DNA of 64,000 bases from Halochromatium glycolicum (lineage in GTDB: Bacteria > Pseudomonadota > Gammaproteobacteria > Chromatiales > Chromatiaceae). The translations under genes and the position numbers were made by a program. The DNA lies in assembly GCF_016584085.1 (NCBI RefSeq), contig NZ_NRSJ01000021.1, positions 85,242 through 149,241 of the forward strand. Reading direction: 5' to 3'. The notes under the pieces are model-generated. The model searched no databases. It worked only from the letters and a program-made list of their open reading frames with translations, and had not been told where the DNA came from. Of the stretch, positions 53,654 to 63,400 are shown piece by piece. How positions within the stretch are numbered: position 1 is the first letter of the stretch; every line of letters begins with the position of its first letter.

Positions 53654-54610
53654 TCAGGACAATGCGCCGGGATCGAGCGACAAGCCCGCTGCACCGCCGG
53701 CCGAAGCACCGGACGAGCCACCTCGACCTGCCGCACCCAAGGAGACCAGGACTTGTGCGTCGCTCGGCAGCACGTCGACCTCGGCACCCGATTCGATCAG
53801 CTGCTCGGTCTCCATGACCTCCATCACCGCGGCCAACGTCTCGGGGTCCTCACGCGCGATCTCGTTCAGCGCCTCGCCGACCACGCGCGGGCGCGTCGCG
53901 GCGGCCTCGGCCATCTTCTGCGAGACCTTGTAGGCGGTTTGACTCTTGATCAGCCCGACCCGGTTCTCGCCGTCCTGCTTCATCGCGCTGGTGACCTGGA
54001 TCAGGCGCTTGACGACCTTCTCGGTGATGTTGTCGACCATCTGCCGATCGGTGAAGGCAACCTTGCGGATATAGACCGACCCCAGCTTGTAGCCCCACTT
54101 CTCCGACAGCGGCGAGACCGTCGCCCGCACCTTGCGGCTGAGCTGATGGCGGTCCTCGAGCATCTTGTCCATCTCGAGATTCGACAGCGTCGAGATCGTC
54201 GAGCTGGCGACATTGGCCTGCAACGATCCCTCAGGGTTGGCGTTGGTGAACAGATAGGCGACCGGGTCGCAGACCTGCATCTCGTACCAGATGCCGACCC
54301 CCATCGGCGTGCCCTCCTCCGAGTTGACCATCAGGTCGCGGAGATAGTACTGGCGCAGCGCGGTGTTGACCCGATAGCGCTTGCCGAAGAACGCGACCAG
54401 AAGCGCCTTGGGACCGAAATGGACCAGGGGCCAACGCAGACCGGGCTCCTCCAGTGTGCCGATCACCTTGCCGAACAGGGTGAAGACCTGCGCCTCGCGC
54501 TCGCGCACGACCGCATACAGACCGAGACCCCGGGCAAGCCCGAGCAGGACTGGGATGGCCAAGATACCGAGCACGAACGCGATCAATGGAGAGAGAGCGG
54601 AGACAGGCAT
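53654..54610 (-). CDS. SPFH/band 7 protein (stomatin/slipin-like), second of a pair
   Basis: A 318-residue protein. An N-terminal membrane segment (residues about 6-28, IAFVLGILAIPVLLGLARG) is followed by the band 7 domain: VVREREAQVFTLFGKVIGTL, EEPGLRWPLVHFGPKALLV, then a helical segment with VVKRLIQVTSAMKQDGENRVGLIKSQ. The tail is Gly/Ser/Ala-rich. SPFH proteins form large membrane rings or microdomains. It is adjacent to another SPFH gene on the same strand (11-bp gap), so the pair may co-assemble like HflK/HflC, but neither belongs to the HflK or HflC types found elsewhere in the window. Confidence 0.85.
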   Translation of the reverse strand: MPVSALSPLIAFVLGILAIPVLLGLARGLGLYAVVREREAQVFTLFGKVIGTLEEPGLRWPLVHFGPKALLVAFFGKRYRVNTALRQYYLRDLMVNSEEGTPMGVGIWYEMQVCDPVAYLFTNANPEGSLQANVASSTISTLSNLEMDKMLEDRHQLSRKVRATVSPLSEKWGYKLGSVYIRKVAFTDRQMVDNITEKVVKRLIQVTSAMKQDGENRVGLIKSQTAYKVSQKMAEAAATRPRVVGEALNEIAREDPETLAAVMEVMETEQLIESGAEVDVLPSDAQVLVSLGAAGRGGSSGASAGGAAGLSLDPGALS

Positions 54611-54621
54611 GTTCGAGCTCC

Positions 54622-55743
54622 TCAGCGCTCAGACTGTACTGACGAGTGTCCATCCGATACCGCCGACGGCGCGCTCGACGGCGGCTGGAACGCAGGCGGC
54701 GGCGTCTGCTGGGACTTATGCTGGGGCCTACTCTGGGACCTACTCTGGGACGCGCTGGAACCGGGACCGGCGATCTGGACGATCCGCTTGGCCTGCTTCA
54801 GCAATGGGATGCGCATGTTGCGGATGTAGGCGCGCAATGCCTCGCCGCCACCACTCTGCTTGATGGCCTGGAGCGTCCGGGCGAGCTCACGCAAGGGCGC
54901 GACCTCGGCCTGGGCATTGTTGCTGGCGATCTCGACTGCGCGCTTGCTCATCGTGATCTGCTGCTCGGCATCGGCGCGGGCGGTGCTGATATCAGCCGCG
55001 ACCTGATTGCGGGTGCTGTTGATCGCCGAGAGGGCTCGATCCACCTCCGAGGGCGGGTCGATCTGGGTGATCAATGCGGCATCGAGCTCGATCCCATAGC
55101 GCGCGCCGGTGGAGCGGCACTGGGTCTCCATGTAATCGTTGAGCAGCGGCAAGTTCTTACGCAGATCGTTGATCGAGACCCCTTCGGTCAGCTCGACCGC
55201 GGCGCTGCTGGCCTCGCCCTGCATATCATCGGCATCGACCAGGCTCTGGCCCTTTGGGTCGACGAAGTTGGCGATGCGCTCGCGCAGCACCGAGATGAAA
55301 TAGCCCATCACGTGCTCGAGCGGGCTATCGACCCCGAAGCAGTAGGCGTAGAGATTGCCCTCAGCGACCCGAAACCGGATCTGCCCGTCGACCCCGGTGG
55401 TCAGGTTGTCCTTGGTAACCGCCTCGATCGTTCGCTGCGACTTGGTCGGGTCCCAGGTCAGATCGATCGACTGGGTCGCAATATCGACCTTGTGCACCTC
55501 CTGCCAAGGCCATTTGAAGTAGGGCCCGCCGGGGCCGATCACCCGCAGCTGAGGAAACTGATAACGCTCGCGCTCGTCATCATTGAGGCTGTCGTCGGCC
55601 ACCATTTGATCGCCGAGACGGATGGCCCGGCCGAACGAGGTCAGGACGGCGCGCTCGTTGGGCTTGACCGTATAGAGCGCACGGACGATCACCTTGAAGC
55701 CGATGAAGACGAGTAGACCGAGAAGAAAGGCGGCTGGCAGCAT
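54622..55743 (-). CDS. SPFH/band 7 protein, first of a pair, with repetitive tail
   Basis: A 373-residue protein. Membrane anchor (residues about 2-25), then the SPFH domain: YTVKPNERAVLTSFGRAIRL, GPGGPYFKWPWQEVHKVD, TWDPTKSQRTIEAVTKDNLT. A coiled helical region (residues 230-310) carries INSTRNQVAADISTARADAE. The C-terminal tail from about residue 325 is Ser/Gln/Pro-rich with an SQSRSQSRPQHKSQ repeat coded by a short tandem array near 54715-54755. Its neighbour downstream is a second SPFH gene, and the EncFtn-like gene is next. Function unknown. Confidence 0.85.
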   Translation of the reverse strand: MLPAAFLLGLLVFIGFKVIVRALYTVKPNERAVLTSFGRAIRLGDQMVADDSLNDDERERYQFPQLRVIGPGGPYFKWPWQEVHKVDIATQSIDLTWDPTKSQRTIEAVTKDNLTTGVDGQIRFRVAEGNLYAYCFGVDSPLEHVMGYFISVLRERIANFVDPKGQSLVDADDMQGEASSAAVELTEGVSINDLRKNLPLLNDYMETQCRSTGARYGIELDAALITQIDPPSEVDRALSAINSTRNQVAADISTARADAEQQITMSKRAVEIASNNAQAEVAPLRELARTLQAIKQSGGGEALRAYIRNMRIPLLKQAKRIVQIAGPGSSASQSRSQSRPQHKSQQTPPPAFQPPSSAPSAVSDGHSSVQSER

Positions 55744-56146
55744 CGAACCCCCTCTGTCGCGATGGTATGGCGTCGGCTGACCGGGTGACCTCTAGGATAG
55801 CCCGAATCGACTTGCGCCCGCACCGGCGGCTCGCGTCTGGGTGACCCCAACCCGCTCCGGCCACAAGCAGGCGCGCCGGGATGACCGATTGCTGCCAAAA
55901 AGGTTGGACTCGCGCTGATCAGTCGGTCCTGAGATCGTTCGCCTTCACGCGGCGCTGCCTTGGGAGCCCGAATAGAATGGCTCCTACCGCCATCACATCA
56001 GAGTCCGCTGTCTCATCCCAGACCGGATCGGCATCTTCGGCGGAGCACCCCGTATCGGACGGCAATGCATATAACGTCCTCGCCTCACCAGCCGCCGGAT
56101 CACGGACTGGGAGATGAGGGGGCGATCACCGGCATGACTCCGTTGG
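55744..56146. other. 403-bp gap between spoVR and the SPFH pair
   Basis: No gene, RNA or clear repeat seen. It should contain the promoter for the SPFH pair and the end of the prkA-DUF444-spoVR transcript, but no convincing -35/-10 set or T-tailed hairpin stands out. Confidence 0.4.
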
Positions 56147-57640
56147 TCAGGTTTCACCGATCAGTTGAACCCGCCCCTGCTCATCGACTGCCTCCATGCG
56201 CACATCGAAACCCCAAAGCCGACGAATATGCTTGAGCATCTCATCGAGCGAGTCGCCCAGAGGGCGTCGATTGTGGCGGAAATGGCGCAGCGTCAAAGAG
56301 CGGTCGCCCCGAACGTCGACGTCGTAGACCTGGATGTTCGGCTCGCGGCTGCCGAGGTTGTATTGATCCGCAAGCCGCTGTCGCAGATGGCGATAGCCGG
56401 CCTCCTCGTGGATCGCAGTGATCTCCAGCGTCTCTTCACGATCATCGTCCGAGACCGCGAACATTCGAAATTCACGCATCAGACGCGGCGACAGGAATTG
56501 GGCGATGAAGCTTTCGTCCTTGAAGTTGCGCATCGCAAAGTCGAGCACCTTACGCCAATCCTCACCGGCGATATCGGAGAACCAATAACGATCCTCATCG
56601 GTGGGCTCCTCGCAGATCCGGCGGATATCCCGCATCATCGCAAAGCCGAGCGCATAAGGGTTAATGCCGCTGTAATAGGGCGAATCAAATGGCGGCTGGT
56701 AGACGACATTGGTATGCGACTGCAGCACCTCGATCATGAATCCGTCGCCGACGAGCCCGAGGTCATAGAGACGATTGAGCAGCGTATAGTGCCAAAAGGT
56801 CGCCCAGCCCTCGTTCATCACCTGCGTCTGACGCTGCGGATAGAAGTACTGTGCCACCTTGCGCACGATCCGGACGACCTCGCGCTGCCAAGGCTCCAGC
56901 AACGGGGCATTCTTCTCGATGAAGTAGAGCAGGTTCTCCTGCGGCTCAGCGGGGAAGCGGCGCTCGTCGAGCCGGCCCTCCTCCTTTTCGTGTACTGGCA
57001 GCGTTCGCCATAGATCATTGACCTGGGACTGCAGATAGGCCTCGCGCTCCGCCTGCCGGCGCTTCTCCTCGGCCATCGACAGCGGTGAGGGTCGGCGATA
57101 GCGATCAACGCCATAGTTCATTAGCGCATGACAGGAATCGAGCAGCAGCTCGACCTCCTCTGTGCCATAGCGTTCCTCGCATTCGGCGATATAGCCTCGC
57201 GCGAAGACCAGGTAGTCGATGATCGCGTCGGCGCTGGTCCAAGTCTGGAACAGATAATTCCCTTTGAAGAAGCTGTTGTGGCCATAGCAGGCATGGGCGA
57301 TCACCAGCGCCTGCATCGGCAATGTGTTCTCCTCCATCAGGTAGGCGATACAGGGATCGGAATTGATCACGATCTCGTAGGCCAGCCCCATCTGCCCGCG
57401 CCGATAGGTCTGCTCGGTTGCGACGAACTGCTTACCGAACGACCAATGATGATAGTTGATTGGCAGTCCGACCGAAGAATACGCATCGATCATCTGCTCT
57501 GACGAGATCACCTCGACCTGATTGGCATAGGTATCGAGGCCGAAGTCGTCACAGGCGACCTTGGCGATCTCTTGATCAAAGCGCTTCAGCAGCGGAAAGG
57601 TCCACTCGGAGGTCTCGGAGATGAGGCGATTGTCTGCCAT
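56147..57640 (-). CDS. spoVR: SpoVR family protein (YcgB-like)
   Basis: A 497-residue protein. Family blocks: VEVISSEQMIDAYSSVGLPI, HWSFGKQFV, GLAYEIVINSDPCIAYLMEEN, ACYGHNSFFKGN, MNEGWATFWHYTLLNRLYD, and YALGFAMMRDIRRI. SpoVR proteins are soluble, of unknown biochemical activity, first linked to Bacillus spore cortex. In proteobacteria they are coexpressed with PrkA and DUF444. It lies 66 bp downstream of the DUF444 gene. Confidence 0.95.
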   Translation of the reverse strand: MADNRLISETSEWTFPLLKRFDQEIAKVACDDFGLDTYANQVEVISSEQMIDAYSSVGLPINYHHWSFGKQFVATEQTYRRGQMGLAYEIVINSDPCIAYLMEENTLPMQALVIAHACYGHNSFFKGNYLFQTWTSADAIIDYLVFARGYIAECEERYGTEEVELLLDSCHALMNYGVDRYRRPSPLSMAEEKRRQAEREAYLQSQVNDLWRTLPVHEKEEGRLDERRFPAEPQENLLYFIEKNAPLLEPWQREVVRIVRKVAQYFYPQRQTQVMNEGWATFWHYTLLNRLYDLGLVGDGFMIEVLQSHTNVVYQPPFDSPYYSGINPYALGFAMMRDIRRICEEPTDEDRYWFSDIAGEDWRKVLDFAMRNFKDESFIAQFLSPRLMREFRMFAVSDDDREETLEITAIHEEAGYRHLRQRLADQYNLGSREPNIQVYDVDVRGDRSLTLRHFRHNRRPLGDSLDEMLKHIRRLWGFDVRMEAVDEQGRVQLIGET

Positions 57641-57705
57641 AGAAACTGCGCGATCAGAGCTAGGTGCGGGATGGAGGGACGAGAGCGGTCAGCCCGTCCT
57701 CGGCG

Positions 57706-58977
57706 CTACGCCTCCTGGCGTTTGAACAATTCGCGAAAGACCGGAAAGATGTCCTCGGCACCATTGATCTCCTCCATCGCGAAATGCGGATAGACGGCCT
57801 TCACATCCTGATAGGCATACCACAGGCTTTGGTGCTGACGCGGCGTGATCTCGACGTAGGCGTAATAGCGAATCAGCGGCATCAGGTTCTGGATCAATAG
57901 GTCGCGGCAGATACTCGAATCGGAATCCCAGTTGTCTCCGTCCGATGCCTGCGCGGCATAGATATTCCAGGTCTCCGAATCGTAACGCTGGCGAATCACC
58001 TCGTGCGCGAGCTGCAACGCACTGGACACAACGGTGCCACCGGTCTCCCGCGAGTAGAAGAATTCCTGCTCATCGACCTCCTGCGCAATGGTGTGGTGAC
58101 GGATGAAGACGACGTCGATCTTGTCGTAATTGCGCTGCAGGAACAGGTAGAGCAGGATGAAGAAGCGCTTGGCGAGGTTCTTGCGCACCTGATCCATCGA
58201 GCCCGAGACGTCCATGATGCAGAGCATCACCGCCTTGCTGGTCGGCTCCGGCTGCTTGGTGAAGGCCTGGTAGCGCAGATCGAAGGTATCGATGAACGGC
58301 AGCGCCGCGATCCGGGTCTTGAGCCGATCGATCTCGTCTCTGAGCGCGACGACGCGACCATCCGATTCGTCGACCCCTGCCGCGATCAGCGCCGCAAGCT
58401 CTTCTTCGAGCTCTCGGATGCGGCCGCGGTGCGGTGCGCCCAACGCGGTCCGCCGGGCGATCGCACCGCGCAGCGAGCGCACCACGTCGATGTTGCTGGG
58501 CGACCCCTCGGTGGCGTAGCCGGCTCGAACGGTCTTGAACTCGGTTGTGCCGATGAGCTGGTTGCGCACCAGATTGGGCAGCTCGAGGTCATCGAACAAG
58601 AGATCGAGGAACTCCTCGCGCGAGAGCTCGAAGACGAAATCATCCTCGCCCGCACCGCCGCGCCCCGCCCGTCCTTGGCCGGCGCCCTGGCCCTCTCCTC
58701 CCTCGGGGCGCTGAACCCGGTCACCTGCCTCGAACTCCTTGTTCCCTGGATGCACCATGTCGCGGCTACCGCCTCCACCATGGTGGAACTGGGGCTCAGA
58801 GATGTCCTTGGACGGGATACCGACCTTCTCGCCGCCGTCGATATCGGTGATGCTGCGCCGATTGACCGCATCGGAGGCAGCCCGCTTGAGCTGGGTCTTG
58901 TAGCGCCGCAGGAACCGCTGACGGTTGACGGTGCTCTTGTTCTTGCCATTGAGACGGCGATCGATGAAATGAGACAT
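57706..58977 (-). CDS. yeaH: DUF444/YeaH family protein with VWA-like domain
   Basis: A 423-residue protein. N-terminal [24 protein letters not shown] and a Gly-rich middle (residues about 80-110, [20 protein letters not shown]) precede the DUF444 core with [20 protein letters not shown], a metal-ion-dependent adhesion site (D-x-S-x-S/G), and [17 protein letters not shown]. In Escherichia coli yeaG-yeaH are in one operon under nitrogen and stationary-phase control. The gene lies between prkA and spoVR. Confidence 0.94.
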   Translation of the reverse strand: MSHFIDRRLNGKNKSTVNRQRFLRRYKTQLKRAASDAVNRRSITDIDGGEKVGIPSKDISEPQFHHGGGGSRDMVHPGNKEFEAGDRVQRPEGGEGQGAGQGRAGRGGAGEDDFVFELSREEFLDLLFDDLELPNLVRNQLIGTTEFKTVRAGYATEGSPSNIDVVRSLRGAIARRTALGAPHRGRIRELEEELAALIAAGVDESDGRVVALRDEIDRLKTRIAALPFIDTFDLRYQAFTKQPEPTSKAVMLCIMDVSGSMDQVRKNLAKRFFILLYLFLQRNYDKIDVVFIRHHTIAQEVDEQEFFYSRETGGTVVSSALQLAHEVIRQRYDSETWNIYAAQASDGDNWDSDSSICRDLLIQNLMPLIRYYAYVEITPRQHQSLWYAYQDVKAVYPHFAMEEINGAEDIFPVFRELFKRQEA

Positions 58978-59031
58978 AGGTTGGCGCGGAATCCCGGTTG
59001 CTCGTGCGTTCTCACCTCGCGAGCGACTGGA

Positions 59032-60954
59032 CTACTGCGACTTGCGAACGCGCAGATACCACTCGGAGAGGAGACGCACCTGTTTTGGCGTATAGCCCTT
59101 GTCGACCATACGGTCGACGAACTGTTCGTGCTTCTTCTTCTCGTCGGTCGAGGCCTTGGTGTTGAACGAGATGACCGGCAGTAGCTCCTCGGTGTTCGAG
59201 AACATCTTCTTCTCGATCACCACGCGCAGCTTCTCGTAGCTCGTCCAGCGCGGATTGGCGCCGTTGTTGTTCGCCCGAGCGCGCAAGACGAAGTTGACGA
59301 TCTCGTTGCGGAAATCCTTTGGATTCGAGATCCCGGCCGGCTTCTCGATCTTCTCGAGCTCGTCGTTCAGCGCCCCGCGATCCATCATCTCACCCGTATC
59401 CGGATCACGGTATTCCTGATCCTGAATCCAGTAATCGGCGTAGGTCACATAACGGTCGAAGATGTTCTGGCCGTACTCGGCATAGGACTCGAGATAGGCC
59501 GTTTGCAACTCCTTACCGATGAACTCGGCGTAGCGTGGCGCCAGGTACTGCTTCAAGAAGCTCAGATACCGGTCCTGGACCTCCTGCGGCAGATGCTCGC
59601 GCAGGATCTGCTTCTCGAGCACATAGAGCAGATGCACCGGATTAGCAGCAACCTCGGTGTGGTCGAAGTTGAACACCTGCGACAGGATCTTGAACGCGAA
59701 GCGGGTCGAGATTCCAGACATGCCCTCGTCGATCCCAGCATAGTCGCGATATTCCTGTACCGACTTCGCCTTCGGGTCCGTGTCCTTCAGGTTCTCCCCG
59801 TCATAGACGCGCATCTTCGAGAAGATGCTCGAGTTCTCCGGCTCCTTCAGGCGTGTCAGCACCGAGAACTGCGCCATCATCTCGAGCGTCCCGGGCGCGC
59901 AGGGCGCATAGTTCAACGAGCTGTTACGCAACAGCTTGTCGTAGATCTGCTTCTCCTCGGTCACCCGCAGGCAGTACGGCACCTTGACGATGAACACGCG
60001 GTCGAGGAAGGCCTCATTGTTCTTGTTGTTGCGGAACGACTGCCACTCGGACTCGTTACTGTGCGCCAGAATGATGCCCTGGAACGGCAGCGCCGAGAGG
60101 CCCTCGGTGGCGTTGTAGTTACCCTCCTGGGTCGCCGTGAGCAGCGGATGCAGCACCTTGATCGGCGCCTTGAACATCTCGACGAACTCCATCAGGCCCT
60201 GGTTGGCCCGGCACAACGCGCCCGAGTAGCTGTAGGCGTCGGCATCGTTCTGCGCAAAATGCTCGAGCTGACGGATATCGACCTTGCCGACTAGCGCCGA
60301 GATGTCCTGGTTGTTCTCGTCGCCCGGCTCGGTCTTGGCGACCGCGATCTGCTCGAGGATCGACGGATAGAGCTTGACGACCCGAAACTGGGTGATATCA
60401 CCGTTGTACTCTTGCAGCCGCTTGACGGCCCAGGGCGACATGATGGTCCGCAGGTGGCGCGCCGGGATGCCGTAGTCTTCTTCCAGGATCTTCCCGTCCT
60501 CTTCCGGTGAGAACAACCCGAGCGGCGACTCGAACACCGGCGAGCCCTTGATCGCGTAGAACGGCACCTGCTGCATCAGCTCCTTGAGCTTTTCCGCAAG
60601 CGAAGACTTGCCGCCGCCGACCGGGCCGAGCAGATAGAGGATCTGCTTCTTCTCCTCCAGGCCCTGCGCGGCGTGCTTGAGGTAGGCGACCAGGTGCTCG
60701 ATCGCCTCCTCCATGCCGAAGAAGTCGGAGAAGGCCGGATAGCGCTTGATAACCTTGTTCTGGAAGATGCGGCTCAGGCGCGGATCGTTATGGGTATCGA
60801 TCAGCTCGGGCTCACCGATTGCGGCAAGCAGGCGCTCAGCGGGTCCCGCGTAGGCCATCGGGTTGCTCTTGCAGAGCTCCAGGTACTCCTGAAGGCTCAT
60901 GTCCTCCTCGCGGGAGGATTCGTATCGGGCCTGATAGCGCTCGAAGATCGACAT
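59032..60954 (-). CDS. prkA: PrkA family serine protein kinase / AAA+ (YeaG-like)
   Basis: A 640-residue protein. The N-terminal AAA+ PrkA domain has LYLLGPVGGGKSSLAEKL (Walker A), ILAHSNESEWQSF and DRVFIVKVPYCLRVTEEKQI. The C-terminal PrkA domain is the last about 230 residues. PrkA-type proteins show kinase activity and some act as ATP-dependent proteases. The ATG at 60954 has an AGGT at the usual distance and is chosen over a TTG one codon upstream. It is the first gene of prkA-yeaH-spoVR, with a long upstream region carrying an FNR-like site. Confidence 0.95.
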   Translation of the reverse strand: MSIFERYQARYESSREEDMSLQEYLELCKSNPMAYAGPAERLLAAIGEPELIDTHNDPRLSRIFQNKVIKRYPAFSDFFGMEEAIEHLVAYLKHAAQGLEEKKQILYLLGPVGGGKSSLAEKLKELMQQVPFYAIKGSPVFESPLGLFSPEEDGKILEEDYGIPARHLRTIMSPWAVKRLQEYNGDITQFRVVKLYPSILEQIAVAKTEPGDENNQDISALVGKVDIRQLEHFAQNDADAYSYSGALCRANQGLMEFVEMFKAPIKVLHPLLTATQEGNYNATEGLSALPFQGIILAHSNESEWQSFRNNKNNEAFLDRVFIVKVPYCLRVTEEKQIYDKLLRNSSLNYAPCAPGTLEMMAQFSVLTRLKEPENSSIFSKMRVYDGENLKDTDPKAKSVQEYRDYAGIDEGMSGISTRFAFKILSQVFNFDHTEVAANPVHLLYVLEKQILREHLPQEVQDRYLSFLKQYLAPRYAEFIGKELQTAYLESYAEYGQNIFDRYVTYADYWIQDQEYRDPDTGEMMDRGALNDELEKIEKPAGISNPKDFRNEIVNFVLRARANNNGANPRWTSYEKLRVVIEKKMFSNTEELLPVISFNTKASTDEKKKHEQFVDRMVDKGYTPKQVRLLSEWYLRVRKSQ

Positions 60955-61399
60955 CAAAGGTACCTCGCTCGGAAGTCACGATCGGGAAGGCGCCGCCCCA
61001 GCACGCCGGGTGATGGAGGCGAGCTCAGAGGCGCGCCAAATATTCTAGTCGTTCGGTCTTGTGTGGTTTAGCAACAGATGCACACAGCAAGCCGTTCGTA
61101 CAAGTCTCTTCTCAGCCCACTGCAATCCGCGCGCCACGCTGCTCGAAGGCGTCAGCGCCTCGGAATTTTGATCTAGATCATGCCAGGTTTGGGTGCCCTG
61201 TCGTCAAGGAACCGCACCATCTAGGTGCGAAATGGCGCTAGCGCGGGGCACCTGCAAGGGCACGACGAATCGCGAGCACGCCGCGACTCGATGAGACGCC
61301 TGCAGTGTTCCGGATTAGACAACGACCAGCGAAGGGGTTCAGGGCCACACTGCGTGCTAGAGGGTAGAGGGCATTGCTCGATCGCGCTCGGCTCGCGAG
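60955..61399. other. 445-bp regulatory region upstream of prkA
   Basis: No gene. It contains an FNR-type palindrome (61168-61181) about 210 bp upstream of the prkA start and AT-rich stretches near 61035-61075, suitable for promoter elements. The other side is the 3' end of the permease gene, so control signals here should serve prkA. Confidence 0.5.
61168..61181. promoter_or_regulatory. candidate FNR/Anr-type operator upstream of prkA
   Basis: TTGATCTAGATCAT matches the FNR family consensus TTGAT-N4-ATCAA at nine of ten positions. It is the only such site I noticed here. The distance to the prkA ATG is about 210 bp. Confidence 0.45.
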
Positions 61400-62761
61400 T
61401 CAGCTGTCCTGAAAGCGTTGCGCAATCAGCGCGGCACGATCGAGGGCCAGCCAGAGCAAACCGATTGCGATCGCCCCCCCGAGGACGACAAGCGGCTGCT
61501 CGATCGCGACCACGATCAGACTCGAGACCGCGATCAGAACGAACAGCAGCGGCGGCAACGGATACCAAGGCACCCGAAACGGGCGCACCAAGCCGGGCTC
61601 ACGCCGGCGCAGCCGCATCAAGCCAAGCACGCAAAGCAATGAGAATAGGACCAGCGTGAAGCCAGCGAACCCCAGCACGAACGCGAATGAATCGGTCAGA
61701 ATGAACGCGAATGCAAGCGCCGCAAGCAGCAGGACCGAGCGCGTCGGCGCGCCCCGAGGGGAGCGCCGACAAAGCGGGGCCAAGATGCTCCGGTCACGCG
61801 CCATCTCCTCGATCACGCGCGGTCCTGCCAAGGCCATCGCGCTGATCGTCGAGATCAACAACAGACTCAGCGACAGGCTCAATAGCTGGCCCCCAACTGG
61901 CCCCACCATGTGCTCAGCGGCCAGTGCCCCGACCTCAACCGTCCCAGCCAGCGAGGCCAGCGGAACCGTCCGCAGAAAGGTCAGATTCAGCAACAGATAA
62001 AGGGACGTCACGATGAGCGTGCCGCCGATCAAGGCCATCGGCACGCTGCGCTGTGGGTGCCGCACCTCGGCCGTGACGTAACTCGCCGCGTTCCAGCCCG
62101 AGTATGCATAGGAGACATAGACCAACGAGAGCGCGAAAGGCGCTGAGAACACCGCATCGAGCGTTGACGGTCCAGGCCAAGGCGAGAGCGCCCCGGGCGG
62201 CGCGGTCACCGCCAGCCCCAGGACGCAGAAGACCAGGATCAATAGGATCTTCAGTAGCGTCGCGCCGACCTGAAAACGCCGTCCCCAACCGACATCGAAC
62301 CCCTGGATCAGCGTCACCAGGACCAACGCAGCCAATGCCAGCCACTGTGGCGGCACCGGGAGCACGGTCCCGGCATAGCGGCCGAATGCCATCGCCGCCA
62401 GCGCCATCGGGGCTGCGAAACCGACGGTCGTCGAGACCACACCGGCAAGCTCCCCAAGTCGCGGGCCATAGATCCGGGATAGGAAATGGTACTCGCCTCC
62501 CGAGCGCGGCAAGGCCGCGGCCAATTCGGCGTAGCACAGCGCACCCGAGAGCGCGACCAAGCCCCCGACCAGCCAAAGCAGCAGCAATGCAGCACCGTCC
62601 TGCACGCCCTCTGCCTGCAGGCCCAGGGTGGTAAAGACTCCGGTCCCGACCATATTCGCGACCACCAGCAGCATCGCGGATCGGGCATCCAGCGCAGGCT
62701 CAGAGGGTTTCGCCCCGTTGACGGGCTGAGGGTCGACGTCGAGAGCGTCTGAACTGCGCAA
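61400..62761 (-). CDS. APC superfamily amino acid permease
   Basis: A 453-residue protein with about 12 transmembrane helices. Helix 1 carries NMVGTGVFTTLGLQA, the G-x-G substrate-binding break of APC permeases. CYAELAAALPRSGGEYHFL and a helix 6 region YSGWNAASYVTAEVRHP are further signatures of the LAT/AdiC branch. Substrate unknown. The start is a TTG at 62761 with GGAGGTG 9 bases upstream; the first in-frame ATG lies inside helix 1. It is monocistronic or with the small membrane gene upstream. Confidence 0.87.
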   Translation of the reverse strand: MRSSDALDVDPQPVNGAKPSEPALDARSAMLLVVANMVGTGVFTTLGLQAEGVQDGAALLLLWLVGGLVALSGALCYAELAAALPRSGGEYHFLSRIYGPRLGELAGVVSTTVGFAAPMALAAMAFGRYAGTVLPVPPQWLALAALVLVTLIQGFDVGWGRRFQVGATLLKILLILVFCVLGLAVTAPPGALSPWPGPSTLDAVFSAPFALSLVYVSYAYSGWNAASYVTAEVRHPQRSVPMALIGGTLIVTSLYLLLNLTFLRTVPLASLAGTVEVGALAAEHMVGPVGGQLLSLSLSLLLISTISAMALAGPRVIEEMARDRSILAPLCRRSPRGAPTRSVLLLAALAFAFILTDSFAFVLGFAGFTLVLFSLLCVLGLMRLRRREPGLVRPFRVPWYPLPPLLFVLIAVSSLIVVAIEQPLVVLGGAIAIGLLWLALDRAALIAQRFQDS

Positions 62762-62786
62762 GTCGTTCTACACCTCCGCGGTAGAT

Positions 62787-62895
62787 ATCAGGGCTGGTAT
62801 GGTCACTCGCGCTGGTTTCCGGACAAGCTGAACCATCGGTGCTGACTGTTCCGGCGCCTTCTGTCTGGCGATCAGGCGGAATGGCTCTATCAGGG
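62787..62895 (+). repeat. dispersed repeat family 3, copy 2
   Basis: Matches the reverse complement of 30543-30648 (53-bp best block with six differences; the flanks are weaker). A 12-bp direct repeat TATCAGGGCTGG occurs at 62787-62798 and 62888-62899, at or just past the copy's ends. It lies between the permease and the small membrane protein gene. Confidence 0.7.
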
Positions 62896-62938
62896 CTGGA
62901 CATCAGGGCGCTGACGCGCCGACCCGTCCATCGCGGTC

Positions 62939-63304
62939 TCAATCCGGGTCCAGCAGCGTGAAACAGATCAGCGTCGCGATCAAACCGAACGTGATCAGGC
63001 AGCTGGTCGCACCACAGACCAGCAGTAAACCAGCTGCGCCGGCCCAGGTATAGAGACAGGCCGTGCGATTGCGCCGGTAGACCCGAGTCCGCTTACGCTG
63101 CTGAAATGCCTGATAGTCGGATCGTCCCGCACAAAGCCAGTCCAGTGCCTGACGCGGCAGAGCGCTCAATCGGGAAGACGTCCGGGATCGGTGCATCGGT
63201 GCCATCACGATTGCCTGAGGTCGCGGCGCAAAGGCCGACAGAAACGGACCCATTCTCTGGAGGTATGGCGCCGAACCAGGGTGACCGCAAGGATCGGTTG
63301 TCAT
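62939..63304 (-). CDS. small membrane protein of unknown function
   Basis: A 121-residue protein. A basic N-terminal half (HRSRTSSRLSALPRQALDW, RKRTRVYRRNRTACLYT) precedes two hydrophobic helices (about residues 84-118), separated by a short turn. The ATG at 63304 has AGGAT 7-8 bases upstream. It is divergent from moaE. No family recognised. Confidence 0.5.
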   Translation of the reverse strand: MTTDPCGHPGSAPYLQRMGPFLSAFAPRPQAIVMAPMHRSRTSSRLSALPRQALDWLCAGRSDYQAFQQRKRTRVYRRNRTACLYTWAGAAGLLLVCGATSCLITFGLIATLICFTLLDPD

Positions 63305-63362
63305 CCCGGTTATCCTGATCCAGAACGCAGAGCAGGCAAGCCGCTACGCCCAGGAGTCACCC

Positions 63363-63388
63363 ACATTAGCCACCCACATTAGCCACCC
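63363..63388. repeat. two 13-bp tandem repeats ahead of moaE
   Basis: ACATTAGCCACCC twice in a row, immediately before the moaE ribosome binding site (CAGGAG) and ATG at 63401. Copy number may vary. Confidence 0.75.
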
Positions 63389-63400
63389 AGGAGCCAGTCG

